Assembly (NCBI RefSeq): GCF_000321415.2
Contig: NC_019902.2
Span: 434,001-498,000, forward strand
DNA: 64,000 nucleotides
DNA from: Thioalkalivibrio nitratireducens DSM 14787
GTDB taxonomy: Bacteria; Pseudomonadota; Gammaproteobacteria; Ectothiorhodospirales; Ectothiorhodospiraceae
Reading direction: 5' to 3'
Part shown: in pieces, positions 54,791-62,361 of the stretch
Numbering within the stretch: position 1 is the first letter of the stretch
How the letters are laid out: each line of letters begins with the position of its first letter
Position numbers and translations under genes: made by a program
The notes under the pieces: model-generated
The model's database searches: none
What the model was told of the DNA's origin: nothing
Seen by the model: the letters and a program-made list of their open reading frames with translations, nothing else

Positions 54791-55203
54791 GCGCGCCCGG
54801 CGAACCACCCGGGCGGCGCCTGTCGCCACGCCCCCGCCACGGTCCGCGCAGGGTGGCCCAGCCACCCGTAGCGTCTGCCTTCAGGAAAGACGAACTATCG
54901 GGAATGCCGCGATTTCCGTGGGTATGCGAGTCCCGGTGGCGATGGCTTGCGGCGCTTCCTGCACGCCGGGCCAGTCGCATGGCCCGATGCAGAAACCCCG
55001 CTGTACACCGCTACCGCCCGCGGTTGGTGTAAAGCTTGCTTGTCCCGCGTGGCTCGTGCCGCCAGGCACGGCAAGCCGCCGTAGCGAAACCCACGGGTCC
55101 AACTTTCGGCAGGCATGCCGAGCCAGCCGGGCACCACCGGGAAGGTGGATGGCCAGGGGATTCTGCGGGAGCCTTTCGACCAGCGTCATGGGAGCTGTCC
55201 GAC
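54791..55203. other. Intergenic region, no feature recognised
   Basis: 413 bp between the zinc-finger gene and the secreted-protein gene. Several short hairpins are present (for example GTGCCGCCAGGCAC near 55060), but no terminator with a T-run, no convincing promoter and no gene on either strand. Confidence 0.4.
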
Positions 55204-55551
55204 ATGCAGAAGATCACCGGTCTCGCCCTCGCGGTAACCGCCGTCATCGCCGCACTTGCCGCCCCCGCGACCACGGTTGCGATGGACGCGACGATGGTCC
55301 ACATCCGGGGTACCTGCGAGGACGAGTGGCCCGGAAACGCCCGGGAATACGAGCGCTGCGTCCAGGATGCGCAGCGCACCGTGGACGAACTTTCGCACCG
55401 GCTGCGCGAGCACGCGCGCGGCACCCCCGAGCGCCGGATTCTGGACGCCTGCATGGACGAGTGGCGCGACTTCTACGGCCACATGGACTACCACGAAGCG
55501 CTGCGCTGCTGGCAGGAACGCAACCCGGCCCGGGGCGCGAACCAAGGCTAG
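55204..55551 (+). CDS. Secreted cysteine-containing protein, function unknown
   Basis: A 115-residue exported protein I cannot assign. Residues 1-26 form a signal peptide (GLALAVTAVIAALAAPATTVA). The mature part is mostly helical and charged and has four cysteines, in GTCEDEWP, ERCVQDAQ, DACMDEWRD and LRCWQER; the CEDEW / CMDEW spacing suggests two similar halves with disulfides. GGGAG lies 9 bases before the ATG. It stands alone. Confidence 0.7.
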   Translation: MQKITGLALAVTAVIAALAAPATTVAMDATMVHIRGTCEDEWPGNAREYERCVQDAQRTVDELSHRLREHARGTPERRILDACMDEWRDFYGHMDYHEALRCWQERNPARGANQG

Positions 55552-56066
55552 TTCGCCGGTTCCGGGCCGCGTGCAGAACCTCCCTGCGGATGGCGGCGCA
55601 CGGCCCGCCAGTTCCAGCATGGAACGATCCGTCTCGGGCGCGAAACAGCCACAGCCCGCCACCGAGGCCCCGTGGGTTGCGCCGACGGCACAGCGATCCC
55701 GCTTCGAGCCGGCGCGACCGGTCGTTTCGGGATCGGCTGACTCCGGCGTCCGATCCCCCGCCCCGCCGAAACCGGCGACCCCCGGTTCTCGAATTGCCGA
55801 CTGTGGAAGGTGGTTAAGTTGGCCAGATTTCCCTCCTGTTGTTAAATGCGCGTCCCGGCGGCGTGCCGACAGTAGGGCTCCAGGGCTTTGGAGTCGCGTC
55901 TCAGCTGCGCCCGCTGGGGTTCGGTGCGGGGGCGCCGACGACACGGGATTCGCGATGCGCTGTCGCGGAGGGCGCGGAGCAATTCGCGGTCAGTGGTCGG
56001 GTCAGGCAAGGAGTGGCGAGCACGGTGACGAAAACAAACGGTGTGGGGAAGGGATCCCGGGGTGCG
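55552..56066. other. Intergenic region before the GGDEF gene
   Basis: 515 bp. No gene can be supported. AT-richer segments at about 55812-55850 (around GGTTAAGTTGGCC and GTTGTTAAATG) could hold a promoter but no clear -35/-10 pair was found. A GTG at 56025 behind AAGGAG is an alternative start for the next gene. Confidence 0.4.
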
Positions 56067-57152
56067 ATGGATGCACGCGCCCGCGGGGTGCCCGATACCG
56101 AGAAGATCGAACTGAAGGGCTTCCAGCGTACCCTCGCGGAAACGCTCTGGCTGCTGCTGGTCCTGATCCTGGTTTACCTGGTGATTCCAGGCGTAGAGGT
56201 CGAGGTGTTGCCGATCGCGGCGGCTAGCGCGGCCTTCGCGCTGATGATCATCGGTTTTCGTTACCTGAACCTCTTTACCCCGGAGGCACGCTGGAAGCTC
56301 GTCGTCGAGACTCTGGCCATGACGTTGCTGATCGCATTCGTCATCTGGCATGCCGGCGCACAGCAAACCGGGTTGGTGAACCTGTATCTGCTGCCGATCG
56401 TATTCGCCGCACTGACGCTGGGGAGATCCATGACCCTGGCGGTGGTGGCACTCATCATCGCATTCTACCTGTACAGCTCGCATGCGCTGCTGGGCCGTGC
56501 GATCTTCGGTTTCGAGATGTTCGGCCATGTGATGTTGCAGCTCGGGCCGTTCGTGCTGGTGGCTTACCTGGCGTCCATGCTCGCGGCCGATATGAACTTC
56601 TCGCGCCGGATCCTCCGGGAACTCTCGGAGACCGACGGCATGACCGCTGTTGCCAACATGCGCGCGTTCTACATAGCGTTCGAGCGTGAACTGATTCGTG
56701 CGCAACGGGAACGCACCGGACTGACCGTGATGATGATCGACGCGGACAACCTGAAGCAGACCAACGATCGCTACGGGCACGAGGCGGGCAATCGCCTGAT
56801 CGTCGGCATCGTGGATAGCATGCATCGGGTGCTGCGCCGTTCCGACCTGATCGCTCGTTACGGCGGCGACGAGTTTATCGTGCTGCTCCCCAACACCGGG
56901 CCCCAGGCCGCGCGCGAGGCGGCCGAGCGGCTGCGCGAATCGATCGAGCGCATGGCCATCGAAGTGGGGGGCACGCCTGTGCGTGCCACGGTCAGCATCG
57001 GCTACGCGAGCTACCCCGACCACGCGCACGACCTGCAGGAACTCATCGCTCTGGCCGACCAGGCCATGTACCGTAGCAAGAAGGCGGGCCGGAATCGGGT
57101 GACCCGCTATGGGGACGGCGCGTACGCAGAGATGGGCAACGCGATGGCCTGA
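56067..57152 (+). CDS. Membrane-bound GGDEF diguanylate cyclase
   Basis: A 361-residue c-di-GMP synthase. Five or six hydrophobic helices in residues about 25-185 form an unnamed membrane sensor. The cyclase domain follows with the active site RYGGDEFIVLLP, and RRSD five residues before the GGDEF motif is the product-inhibition I-site. The Asp of MMIDADNLKQTNDRYGHEAGN and the end ALADQAMYRSKKAGRNRV are typical, so it should be active. The ATG at 56067 is chosen as the first Met before the helices; the GTG at 56025 is possible. Confidence 0.9.
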   Translation: MDARARGVPDTEKIELKGFQRTLAETLWLLLVLILVYLVIPGVEVEVLPIAAASAAFALMIIGFRYLNLFTPEARWKLVVETLAMTLLIAFVIWHAGAQQTGLVNLYLLPIVFAALTLGRSMTLAVVALIIAFYLYSSHALLGRAIFGFEMFGHVMLQLGPFVLVAYLASMLAADMNFSRRILRELSETDGMTAVANMRAFYIAFERELIRAQRERTGLTVMMIDADNLKQTNDRYGHEAGNRLIVGIVDSMHRVLRRSDLIARYGGDEFIVLLPNTGPQAAREAAERLRESIERMAIEVGGTPVRATVSIGYASYPDHAHDLQELIALADQAMYRSKKAGRNRVTRYGDGAYAEMGNAMA

Positions 57153-57175
57153 TCCCGCACGCCGATGCAAACCCC

Positions 57176-57200
57176 GTAGGAGCGAGCCCTGCTCGCGAAC
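57176..57200. repeat. REP-like GTAGGAGCGAG hairpin
   Basis: GCGAGC, a three-base loop, then GCTCGC, inside the widespread GTAGGAGCGAGC-type extragenic palindrome known from many gammaproteobacteria. It lies 24 bp after the cyclase stop and may act as its terminator. Confidence 0.6.
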
Positions 57201-57363
57201 GCGCCGCAGGCGCGCCCGGGGTTGTGTGCCCGCAGGTTGGTCGAGGTTCCGGGGACTGGTTTCCCGAGATTCCGGGTTTGCCTTCGTTGTTCTCCTGGTT
57301 CGGGATGCTGCAAGATCGCGGATCGGGTAGATTACGAACCTGAACGGAATGAGGACTTCGCTC

Positions 57364-57786
57364 ATGTCGTTTCCGGTGCCGGGATCCAGGGGCTCAGCGC
57401 CCATCACCCCGGAGCAAGGTGCAGCCGTCGCGAATCTCGCGGTCCGATACGATTGGCAGCTCGTCGTGCTGTTCGGTTCGACGGCAAGGCAGCGGTACGG
57501 GCGCGACATCGACTTGGCGGTGAAACCAGTATCGGTGCCGGATCTGTTCGCGCAGGGCCGCTGGCTTAGGGAACTGGAAGCGGTGTTTGATCCAGTTCCC
57601 GTGGGCCTGTTGGTCCTGACCGCCGACACCGCCCCGCTGGTACGGTTTGAGGCCCTCCGCGACGGTGTCTGTTTGTACCAGGACCATGATCAACGGTTCT
57701 GGCAGGAGCAGGACCGAGCCTTCTTTCTCTATGCCGATGCCGACTGGCTGCGAGGGGACGAGCGTACGGTGCGTGGCAATGGTTGA
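57364..57786 (+). CDS. MNT-domain nucleotidyltransferase (antitoxin-type) 1
   Basis: A 140-residue minimal nucleotidyltransferase. The active-site motif is VLFGSTARQRYGRDIDLAV; the GS to DxD distance is 8 residues, shorter than the GSX10DXD of classical MntA. Such proteins pair with HEPN toxins and neutralise them by AMP transfer. AGGA lies 8 bases before the ATG. The next gene (57779) starts inside its end, as expected for an MNT-HEPN pair, but that partner is broken. Confidence 0.82.
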   Translation: MSFPVPGSRGSAPITPEQGAAVANLAVRYDWQLVVLFGSTARQRYGRDIDLAVKPVSVPDLFAQGRWLRELEAVFDPVPVGLLVLTADTAPLVRFEALRDGVCLYQDHDQRFWQEQDRAFFLYADADWLRGDERTVRGNG

Positions 57787-57919
57787 TCGTGCCGAAGTGC
57801 TGATCCGCAAACTCACCATGATGAGGCGATTTGCGGACGACCTCGAGGCCTACGCGGAACTGGATCGTGCCGGACGGCGGCGTGACCCCTACGCGGTTGA
57901 GCGCTTGTTGCATGGAATC
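57779..57919 (+). pseudogene. HEPN (DUF86-like) partner, truncated
   Basis: The frame begins with an 8-bp overlap of the MNT gene and reads VDRAEVLIRKLTMMRRFADD, then YAVERLLHGI, which fits the first helices of HEPN/DUF86 proteins. After about residue 47 the likeness ends and the frame runs on, without HEPN features, to 58321. The catalytic RX4HXY motif is absent. A deletion or recombination is the simplest explanation. Confidence 0.6.
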
Positions 57920-58166
57920 GCGTTCACGGAAAGGCTGCCGGGCCGGCCCAGGGCGTTCAAGCGCAGAGGGGGCGTCCAGGAGCGTGCACCGCGCGCCCGC
58001 AATTGCGTGTTTCAGGGCGACTACTGCAGAAAGTCCTCCGGCTCGATCCCGGCTTGGCGCAGTATCTGCGGATCGTACGGGATGGTTCCGGAACGCACGA
58101 GCCCATGCCGCCGAATGGGGGTGTGCCCGAGTAAGACCAGACTCTGGGCGGGCACCCCATCGTCTG

Positions 58167-58553
58167 CTACCAGATGCACCGTATCGGAAATTCCCGCATT
58201 GCCGGATCGGCAGTCACCAGGGGGACCTGTTCCAGTTCTGCCTGGGCGGCTAGTATGCGGTCGAAGGGGTCGCGGTGGTCGACCGTATAAGCCCCGGCAT
58301 GGATGGCTTGCCTGTAGTTGACGGCCAGATGAATGAAGCCGTCCGCCGTGATCAGTTCATCGAATCGCCGGAGAACCTCGCTGCCGATTTCGAGTTTGCC
58401 CAAGCGATGCTTGGTGGCAATCTCCCATGCGCTGGCGGCACTCACGACCACGGTATTCTCCAGGTCCCCGATCACCTCGTGCGCCTTCGCGGACAGCCGC
58501 GCGTCGTTCGTGAACCACCAAAGCAGGGCATGAGTATCGAGCACGATTCGCAC
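58167..58553 (-). CDS. PIN-domain toxin VapC 1
   Basis: A 128-residue PIN RNase. Acidic site residues are visible in VLDTHALLWW, SAASAWEIATKHRLG and DPFDRILAAQAE, with the C-terminal TADPAM. The start is taken as GTG at 58553: GGGAG lies 6 bases before it, and the TAG stop of the antitoxin shares its first base. It belongs to the group of VapC toxins that pair with Phd-type antitoxins. Confidence 0.88.
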   Translation of the reverse strand: MRIVLDTHALLWWFTNDARLSAKAHEVIGDLENTVVVSAASAWEIATKHRLGKLEIGSEVLRRFDELITADGFIHLAVNYRQAIHAGAYTVDHRDPFDRILAAQAELEQVPLVTADPAMREFPIRCIW

Positions 58554-58783
58554 TACTTCTCCCACGCGGCGAGTTCATCTTCTGGCAAGGGATCGAAGAA
58601 GGCGTCCTCGACCCGGCCCTCGACACGCCCGGGCTGGCGCTGCGGCGGGGCGGACTCCAAAGGAACGAGGCGCGCATAAGGGCGGCCGGACTTGGCCAGA
58701 ATGATCTCCTCGCCGTCATGAGCGCGTTTCAACAGGCGCGACAGATGTGTTTTCGCTTCGTGTACGTTGACCGTGGTGCTCAT
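58553..58783 (-). CDS. Phd/YefM-type antitoxin 1
   Basis: A 76-residue antitoxin. VNVHEAKTHLSRLLKRAHDG and IILAKSGRPYARLVPL form the Phd/YefM DNA-binding fold; the C-terminal 25 residues (EDAFFDPLPEDELAAWE) should bind the toxin. The family represses its own operon; a pair of GACTTAGTC sites lies just upstream. It is closely related to the antitoxin at 59367. Confidence 0.9.
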   Translation of the reverse strand: MSTTVNVHEAKTHLSRLLKRAHDGEEIILAKSGRPYARLVPLESAPPQRQPGRVEGRVEDAFFDPLPEDELAAWEK

Positions 58784-58798
58784 GGGCGCCCTCGGAAT

Positions 58799-58820
58799 GA
58801 CTTAGTCATAAGACTTAGTC
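58799..58820. promoter_or_regulatory. Operator-like repeats of Phd-VapC 1
   Basis: Two copies of GACTTAGTC, itself nearly palindromic, spaced 13 bp apart start to start (58799 and 58812), 16 bp before the antitoxin start. This is the expected place for autorepression. Confidence 0.65.
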
Positions 58821-58933
58821 TATCTGTGGGCGTTATATGGGTCAATAGGCGCCGGTGGCAAGACAGCCGGCCCAGTCGTTGCTTGAAAACGGCACGGGTT
58901 CCGGTGAGCCGGGGGAGGCGAATCCACCCCTTG

Positions 58934-58973
58934 CTCCTGCCGCTCCGGGCGTTCGCATGCGAGACCTGACCCC
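58934..58973. repeat. Repeat R, copy 1 (40 bp)
   Basis: Contains GTTCGCATGCGAGACCTGAC with the palindrome TCGCATGCGA. The same 40-bp unit is at 60858-60897 with few mismatches; the core also lies within the longer repeats ending at 59962 and 62276. All four lie within 3.4 kb between toxin-antitoxin modules. Confidence 0.8.
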
Positions 58974-58996
58974 TTTTCCTGCCGGATTCGGCTGGG

Positions 58997-59383
58997 TTAC
59001 ACGCGGCGAATCGGACCCGGGTAGCGGGCGACCAGCGGATCGTGGGTCACCAGGAGAATTCCCTCGACCTGGGCCTGAGCGACCAGCAAGCGATCGAACG
59101 GGTCCTTGTGCAGGTCGGGTAGTCCAGCCACCGCGACGGCGTGCGCCCCCGTTATCGGTAGTTCTGTGTAGCCGTGATCCAGCAGGCCACGGCGCAGAAC
59201 CGCAGGGTCCACTCGGAAATCCGGCCGATCGAGGCTGCTCTTGATGGTGGTCTCCCACACGCTGACCGCGCTGAACCATGGCTCGTTGTCCGGATTCAGA
59301 AGGAGATCGCGGGCCATGGCGGGCAAGCGGTCCGGTTCACCCGCTGCCCACAGAAGAAGATGCGTATCAAGCAGCAGGATCAT
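58997..59383 (-). CDS. PIN-domain toxin VapC 2
   Basis: A 128-residue PIN RNase, similar in plan to VapC 1: LLLDTHLLLWAAGEPDRLP, SAVSVWETTIKSSLDRPDF, DPFDRLLVAQAQVEGILLVT. The ATG at 59383 lies 17 bp inside the end of its antitoxin gene. All expected acidic residues appear present. Confidence 0.9.
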   Translation of the reverse strand: MILLLDTHLLLWAAGEPDRLPAMARDLLLNPDNEPWFSAVSVWETTIKSSLDRPDFRVDPAVLRRGLLDHGYTELPITGAHAVAVAGLPDLHKDPFDRLLVAQAQVEGILLVTHDPLVARYPGPIRRV

Positions 59384-59624
59384 TGTTACCACTGAACAGC
59401 GTCGCGATCTCCGATTCCCCCATGCGATCGAAATCATCCGGTACCTGAATCTCGCCCAGAAGGAACCCGACCCGGCGGCCTGCGGCCAACGCGGGAGGTT
59501 CCATGGGAGTCAGCCTTGCCATCGGCCGTCCTGCTCGGGCAATGACAATGCTCTCACCGTGTGCCACCCGCTCCAGAAGGCGCGACAAATGGGTCTTCGC
59601 CTCGTGAACATTCACGGTCTCCAC
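59367..59624 (-). CDS. Phd/YefM-type antitoxin 2
   Basis: An 85-residue antitoxin starting at GTG (59624). VNVHEAKTHLSRLLERVAHG is almost the same as in antitoxin 1, followed by IVIARAGRPMARLTPM. The C-terminal toxin-binding part (VPDDFDRMGESEIATLFSG) is different, which suggests separate toxin specificities. TAGTCTA repeats lie upstream. Confidence 0.88.
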   Translation of the reverse strand: METVNVHEAKTHLSRLLERVAHGESIVIARAGRPMARLTPMEPPALAAGRRVGFLLGEIQVPDDFDRMGESEIATLFSGNNDPAA

Positions 59625-59652
59625 GTCGAGACTCCAACAGTTGTGCGGCGGT

Positions 59653-59673
59653 TAGTCTAGTAAATCTAGTCTA
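59653..59673. promoter_or_regulatory. Operator-like repeats of Phd-VapC 2
   Basis: Two TAGTCTA copies (59653 and 59667), 14 bp apart start to start, 29 bp before the antitoxin start. They resemble but do not equal the GACTTAGTC sites of the first module. Confidence 0.6.
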
Positions 59674-59850
59674 TTGGGTCAACCGGAATCGCGAGGCGGA
59701 ACGGGGGAAACTGGGTGCCCGCGAGGCGCTGTGCAAGGCGCCGACGAGGTCTGAGAGTCGGTTTAACGGAGCGTGCCGCCAGCAGTATGGGCGCCACCGC
59801 GAAGCCTGAAGCAGACTAGGGTCGAGCGCGGCATGCGTCATGCGGAACTC

Positions 59851-59962
59851 CTTCCGTGGAATCGGCGCTGTGTACAGCCGATCGGGGCGGTGACCGGCGT
59901 TCAGGCACAGGGTCCCGGAGCTTGCGCACTGCGCCCGATGTTCGCATGCGAAACCTGACCCC
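59851..59962. repeat. 112-bp repeat, copy 1
   Basis: Aligns without gaps to 62165-62276. It starts CTTCCGTGGAA, contains GGCGTTCAGGCACAGGGT and ends in the R core GTTCGCATGCGAAACCTGAC. Copy 2 lies just upstream, on the minus strand, of a transposase fragment, so the unit probably comes from that element. No gene is supported in the rest of 59674-60040. Confidence 0.8.
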
Positions 59963-60040
59963 GTTTCCCGTGCGACCGTGACCCCGTCCCCCGCGTTTCT
60001 CGCAGTTGTGTGGCTGACCTCCACGCGGTAGGTTGGCGAC

Positions 60041-60421
60041 ATGGAACTGCAACTCGTCCGGGACGTGTTCGAAAGCGAGCCTGACCTGGAACTGGCGATC
60101 CTGATCGGCAGCCGGCAGCGGGGGACCGCGACGCCTGCCAGCGACTGGGACTTCGCGATTCAGTGGGCCCGGTACCTCGGATTTGCCGAGACACTTGCCG
60201 CGACCGAACGCCTACGTCACCGGCTGGCGAAGGGCCTCGATGTCGCTCCAGCGCGCATCGATCTCATCGATCTTGCTGCGGCACGGCTGGCCATCCGGGC
60301 GGTGGTCGCGGAAGAGGGTCGTCTGCTCAAGGGCGACGGCACCCGGGCGTGGAGCCACTTTCTGACGCGGACCTGGCGCGAGCTGGAGGATTGGGCCTGG
60401 GAGTCGGAACATGCGGCTTGA
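60041..60421 (+). CDS. mntA: MntA-type nucleotidyltransferase antitoxin
   Basis: A 126-residue minimal nucleotidyltransferase with an exact GSX10DXD motif (GSRQRGTATPASDWD, residues about 23-37). In studied MntA-HepT systems MntA AMPylates a tyrosine of the HEPN toxin and so neutralises it. It overlaps the HEPN gene by 11 bp. It is complete, unlike the module at 57.4 kb. Confidence 0.88.
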   Translation: MELQLVRDVFESEPDLELAILIGSRQRGTATPASDWDFAIQWARYLGFAETLAATERLRHRLAKGLDVAPARIDLIDLAAARLAIRAVVAEEGRLLKGDGTRAWSHFLTRTWRELEDWAWESEHAA

Positions 60422-60845
60422 GCTCTATCAGCAGGAAACTGCGCATATCGCCCGCGAGCAGGCTGCGATGCTGGCCGAAGCGCGGGAGCGCCTGCGGTCG
60501 GGTGGGGCGCTGAGTCGGCTGGAGCAGAATGGGGTGCTTCATGCACTGCAAGTGCTGGTCGAGAATGCCATAGGCAAGGCCAAGCACCTGATCAAGGCCG
60601 CAGGGGAACCCGTTCCAGTGTCGGCCTACGACAGCTTTGCGGTGCTGGCTCGCCTGTTGGGGCTGTCGCCGCAGGAACTGGTCCGCTGGAACAGCGTGGT
60701 CGGTCTTCGCAATCGAATCGTCCATGACTACATGAATCTCGACATGCACCGGGTGTTGCAGCTGGTCGAGAACGGCGGACACGACTTCGTCGTGCAGTTT
60801 CTCCTCGCACCCATCCCTCCCGTCGCGCATCCAGAAGAGGAATAG
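60411..60845 (+). CDS. hepT: HepT-type HEPN toxin
   Basis: A 144-residue HEPN RNase. The catalytic RX4HXY motif is exact in GLRNRIVHDYMNLD (about residues 103-116), and the all-helical start (HIAREQAAMLAEARERLRSG) fits HepT/DUF86. The tyrosine of HXY is the AMPylation target in known systems. GGGAG, inside the mntA gene, lies 7 bases before the ATG. All key residues are present. Confidence 0.88.
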   Translation: MRLELYQQETAHIAREQAAMLAEARERLRSGGALSRLEQNGVLHALQVLVENAIGKAKHLIKAAGEPVPVSAYDSFAVLARLLGLSPQELVRWNSVVGLRNRIVHDYMNLDMHRVLQLVENGGHDFVVQFLLAPIPPVAHPEEE

Positions 60846-60857
60846 CAGAGCCGCCGA

Positions 60858-60897
60858 CTCCTGCCGTTCCGGATGTTCGCATGCGAGACCTGACCCC
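60858..60897. repeat. Repeat R, copy 2 (40 bp)
   Basis: Matches 58934-58973 over 40 bp without gaps and starts 13 bp after the hepT stop. It is followed by a GTGACCCCGTTCC-type duplication of its own end and then by the 60-bp repeat at 60920. Confidence 0.8.
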
Positions 60898-60919
60898 GTT
60901 CCCCGTGACCCCGTTCCCC

Positions 60920-60979
60920 GCGGGTGGCGATCGCACAAGGAGTTCCGTTCGGCCCTTGCAACAAGGGAGGCGTCCATAT
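60920..60979. repeat. 60-bp repeat S, copy 1
   Basis: Identical at 58 of 60 positions by eye to 63136-63195. It contains GGCGATCGCACAAGGAGTTC and a small hairpin CCCTTG-CAA-CAAGGG. Confidence 0.85.
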
Positions 60980-61034
60980 ATGTCCCGGATTGGTTGCGCC
61001 TTCCCGGGAGCCTTCGCCCGAGGCGCCGCATGCC

Positions 61035-61415
61035 TCAAACCAGGTCTTCCATGTCCACCGCCAGTGCGCGTGACAATGCTTGCAACACCCCGACAGTGGG
61101 CTGCTTCTTTCCCGCTTCGATTTGCGAGATGTAGGACTTGCCGACTCCGGTGGCGTCGGCAAGCTTTTGTTGGGTCAGGCCGCGATACTCCCGCCAGATC
61201 CGCAACGGCTGGGTTGCGCCGTTCAGGAATCGTTCGGCTACCTCGGCGGGCAATATCTCGTCCTCGCCCCGGCTGATCTCCGCCATGGCGCGATCGTAGG
61301 CTCGGATATCCTCCATGTCCTCGGCCAGCGCCAGCAATCGGCGATAGGTTTCGATGGGCACCACCGCATACTCCGGCTGCCCGTCCCGCTCGATGATCTG
61401 TACCTGGGCATTCAT
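61035..61415 (-). CDS. XRE-family antitoxin
   Basis: A 126-residue regulator. The first half (VQIIERDGQPEYAVVPIETYRRLLALAED) is the toxin-binding type of N-terminus; the second is a helix-turn-helix (LTQQKLADATGVGKSYISQIEAG, about 80-102). It lies second in the operon with a 4-bp overlap of the toxin gene, as in HigBA-like toxin-first modules. It probably represses its own operon. Confidence 0.9.
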   Translation of the reverse strand: MNAQVQIIERDGQPEYAVVPIETYRRLLALAEDMEDIRAYDRAMAEISRGEDEILPAEVAERFLNGATQPLRIWREYRGLTQQKLADATGVGKSYISQIEAGKKQPTVGVLQALSRALAVDMEDLV

Positions 61416-61669
61416 TTGTAAATGTCTCCTCTCGAACCCGCATCAACGACCAGGATGATCATCGCGTTGTCGTCCCTGTGGTAGATCACCCGCCATTTGC
61501 CGACCCTGAGCCTGAATCCGTCTCTGCCTTGAAGCGCCTTGATATCAAGCCTGGCCGTGTCCACGTCTGCGACCAGTTGTCTCAGCGCCTCCTGAATACG
61601 CTGTCGTGCATCCGCCGGCAGTTTCATGAGGGCCTTGAGCGCCGCTTTCCTGTATCGGAGTTGATGCAT
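61412..61669 (-). CDS. RelE/ParE-superfamily toxin
   Basis: An 85-residue toxin of the RelE fold: YRKAALKALMKLPADARQRI, IKALQGRDGFRLRVGKWRVIYH and ILVVDAGSRGDIYK. The basic RVGKWRVIY strand is typical of mRNA interferases. The ATG at 61669 is chosen because the family starts here; the longer open frame upstream has no similarity. It overlaps its antitoxin gene (ATGA). Confidence 0.88.
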   Translation of the reverse strand: MHQLRYRKAALKALMKLPADARQRIQEALRQLVADVDTARLDIKALQGRDGFRLRVGKWRVIYHRDDNAMIILVVDAGSRGDIYK

Positions 61670-61887
61670 GACCCAGTGTATCTCCGTGTTTACCTGGGGG
61701 CAACATTGAGATGGGGGTTGAGTGAAGAAGGGCATCGCGATGGGCTGCGCGGCCGGGTTGGCATGAGGATTCTGACGTCCTCGCTGTGCGTCAGGCGCTG
61801 GATTCCTCGATCCCTGGTGGGCGAAGCGATGTTGGAAACAGGCGCGGTCCATCTCGGGTGTCGGCTCCAGACCCGAATGGGTGAGAC

Positions 61888-62151
61888 CTATGGCGCTACG
61901 GCTGCCCGCCTCTTGAACAGCGCATGCACAGCTCGCATGCCGCGCAGATAGCGCGCCTGCCGGGCGACGCAGAGATCGGTGATGTGCGTCGGCGTCCCGA
62001 TGGCGCTGCCGAACTGCCGCAGCGTCCGGCCGGCGGTGGCGATGAACTGCTCCGGATCGATCGCCAGCCGATCCAGCAGCCGGGGCATCTCGCCAGGAAT
62101 GTACCCCCGCTTGTCCTCGCGGATCACCCGCCCGGTGGAGCGCGGGCGCAT
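61888..62151 (-). pseudogene. C-terminal fragment of a Y1-type transposase-like gene
   Basis: The frame reads STGRVIREDKRGYIPGEMPR, LLDRLAIDPEQFIATAG, then CVARQARYLRGMRAVHALF. This resembles the end of the larger REP-associated (Y1) transposase relatives, where a WTGRAIREDKRGAIP-like segment precedes the C-terminus. The catalytic N-terminal part (HUH and Tyr) is missing. The 112-bp repeat lies right upstream. Confidence 0.6.
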
Positions 62152-62164
62152 CGTGCGAGCACGC

Positions 62165-62276
62165 CTTCCGTGGAACCGGGGCTGAGGAGAGGCTGCCGGG
62201 GCGGTGGCTGGCGTTCAGGCACAGGGTTCTGGGGTTCGCGCACCGCTCCCGATGTTCGCATGCGAGACCTGACCCC
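62165..62276. repeat. 112-bp repeat, copy 2
   Basis: Second copy of 59851-59962, 13 bp from the transposase fragment. It ends in the R core GTTCGCATGCGAGACCTGAC. A short duplication CCTTGTGACCCCGTTCCTTG follows. Confidence 0.8.
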
Positions 62277-62361
62277 GTTCCTTGTGACCCCGTTCCTTGG
62301 AGCGGGGTGGGGGAGTTAATCCGAGTGAGCGTTCAAAGTAGCCGTTCGGGATGGCCGACCG

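Noticed and set aside
54881..55189. 102-codon minus-strand frame in the gap after the zinc-finger gene
   Set aside because: No ribosome-binding site, no recognisable pattern; probably chance opening in GC-rich DNA.
59671..60042. 123-codon minus-strand frame between antitoxin 2 and mntA
   Set aside because: Composition is shadow-like and it runs through the 112-bp repeat; no start signal or family likeness.
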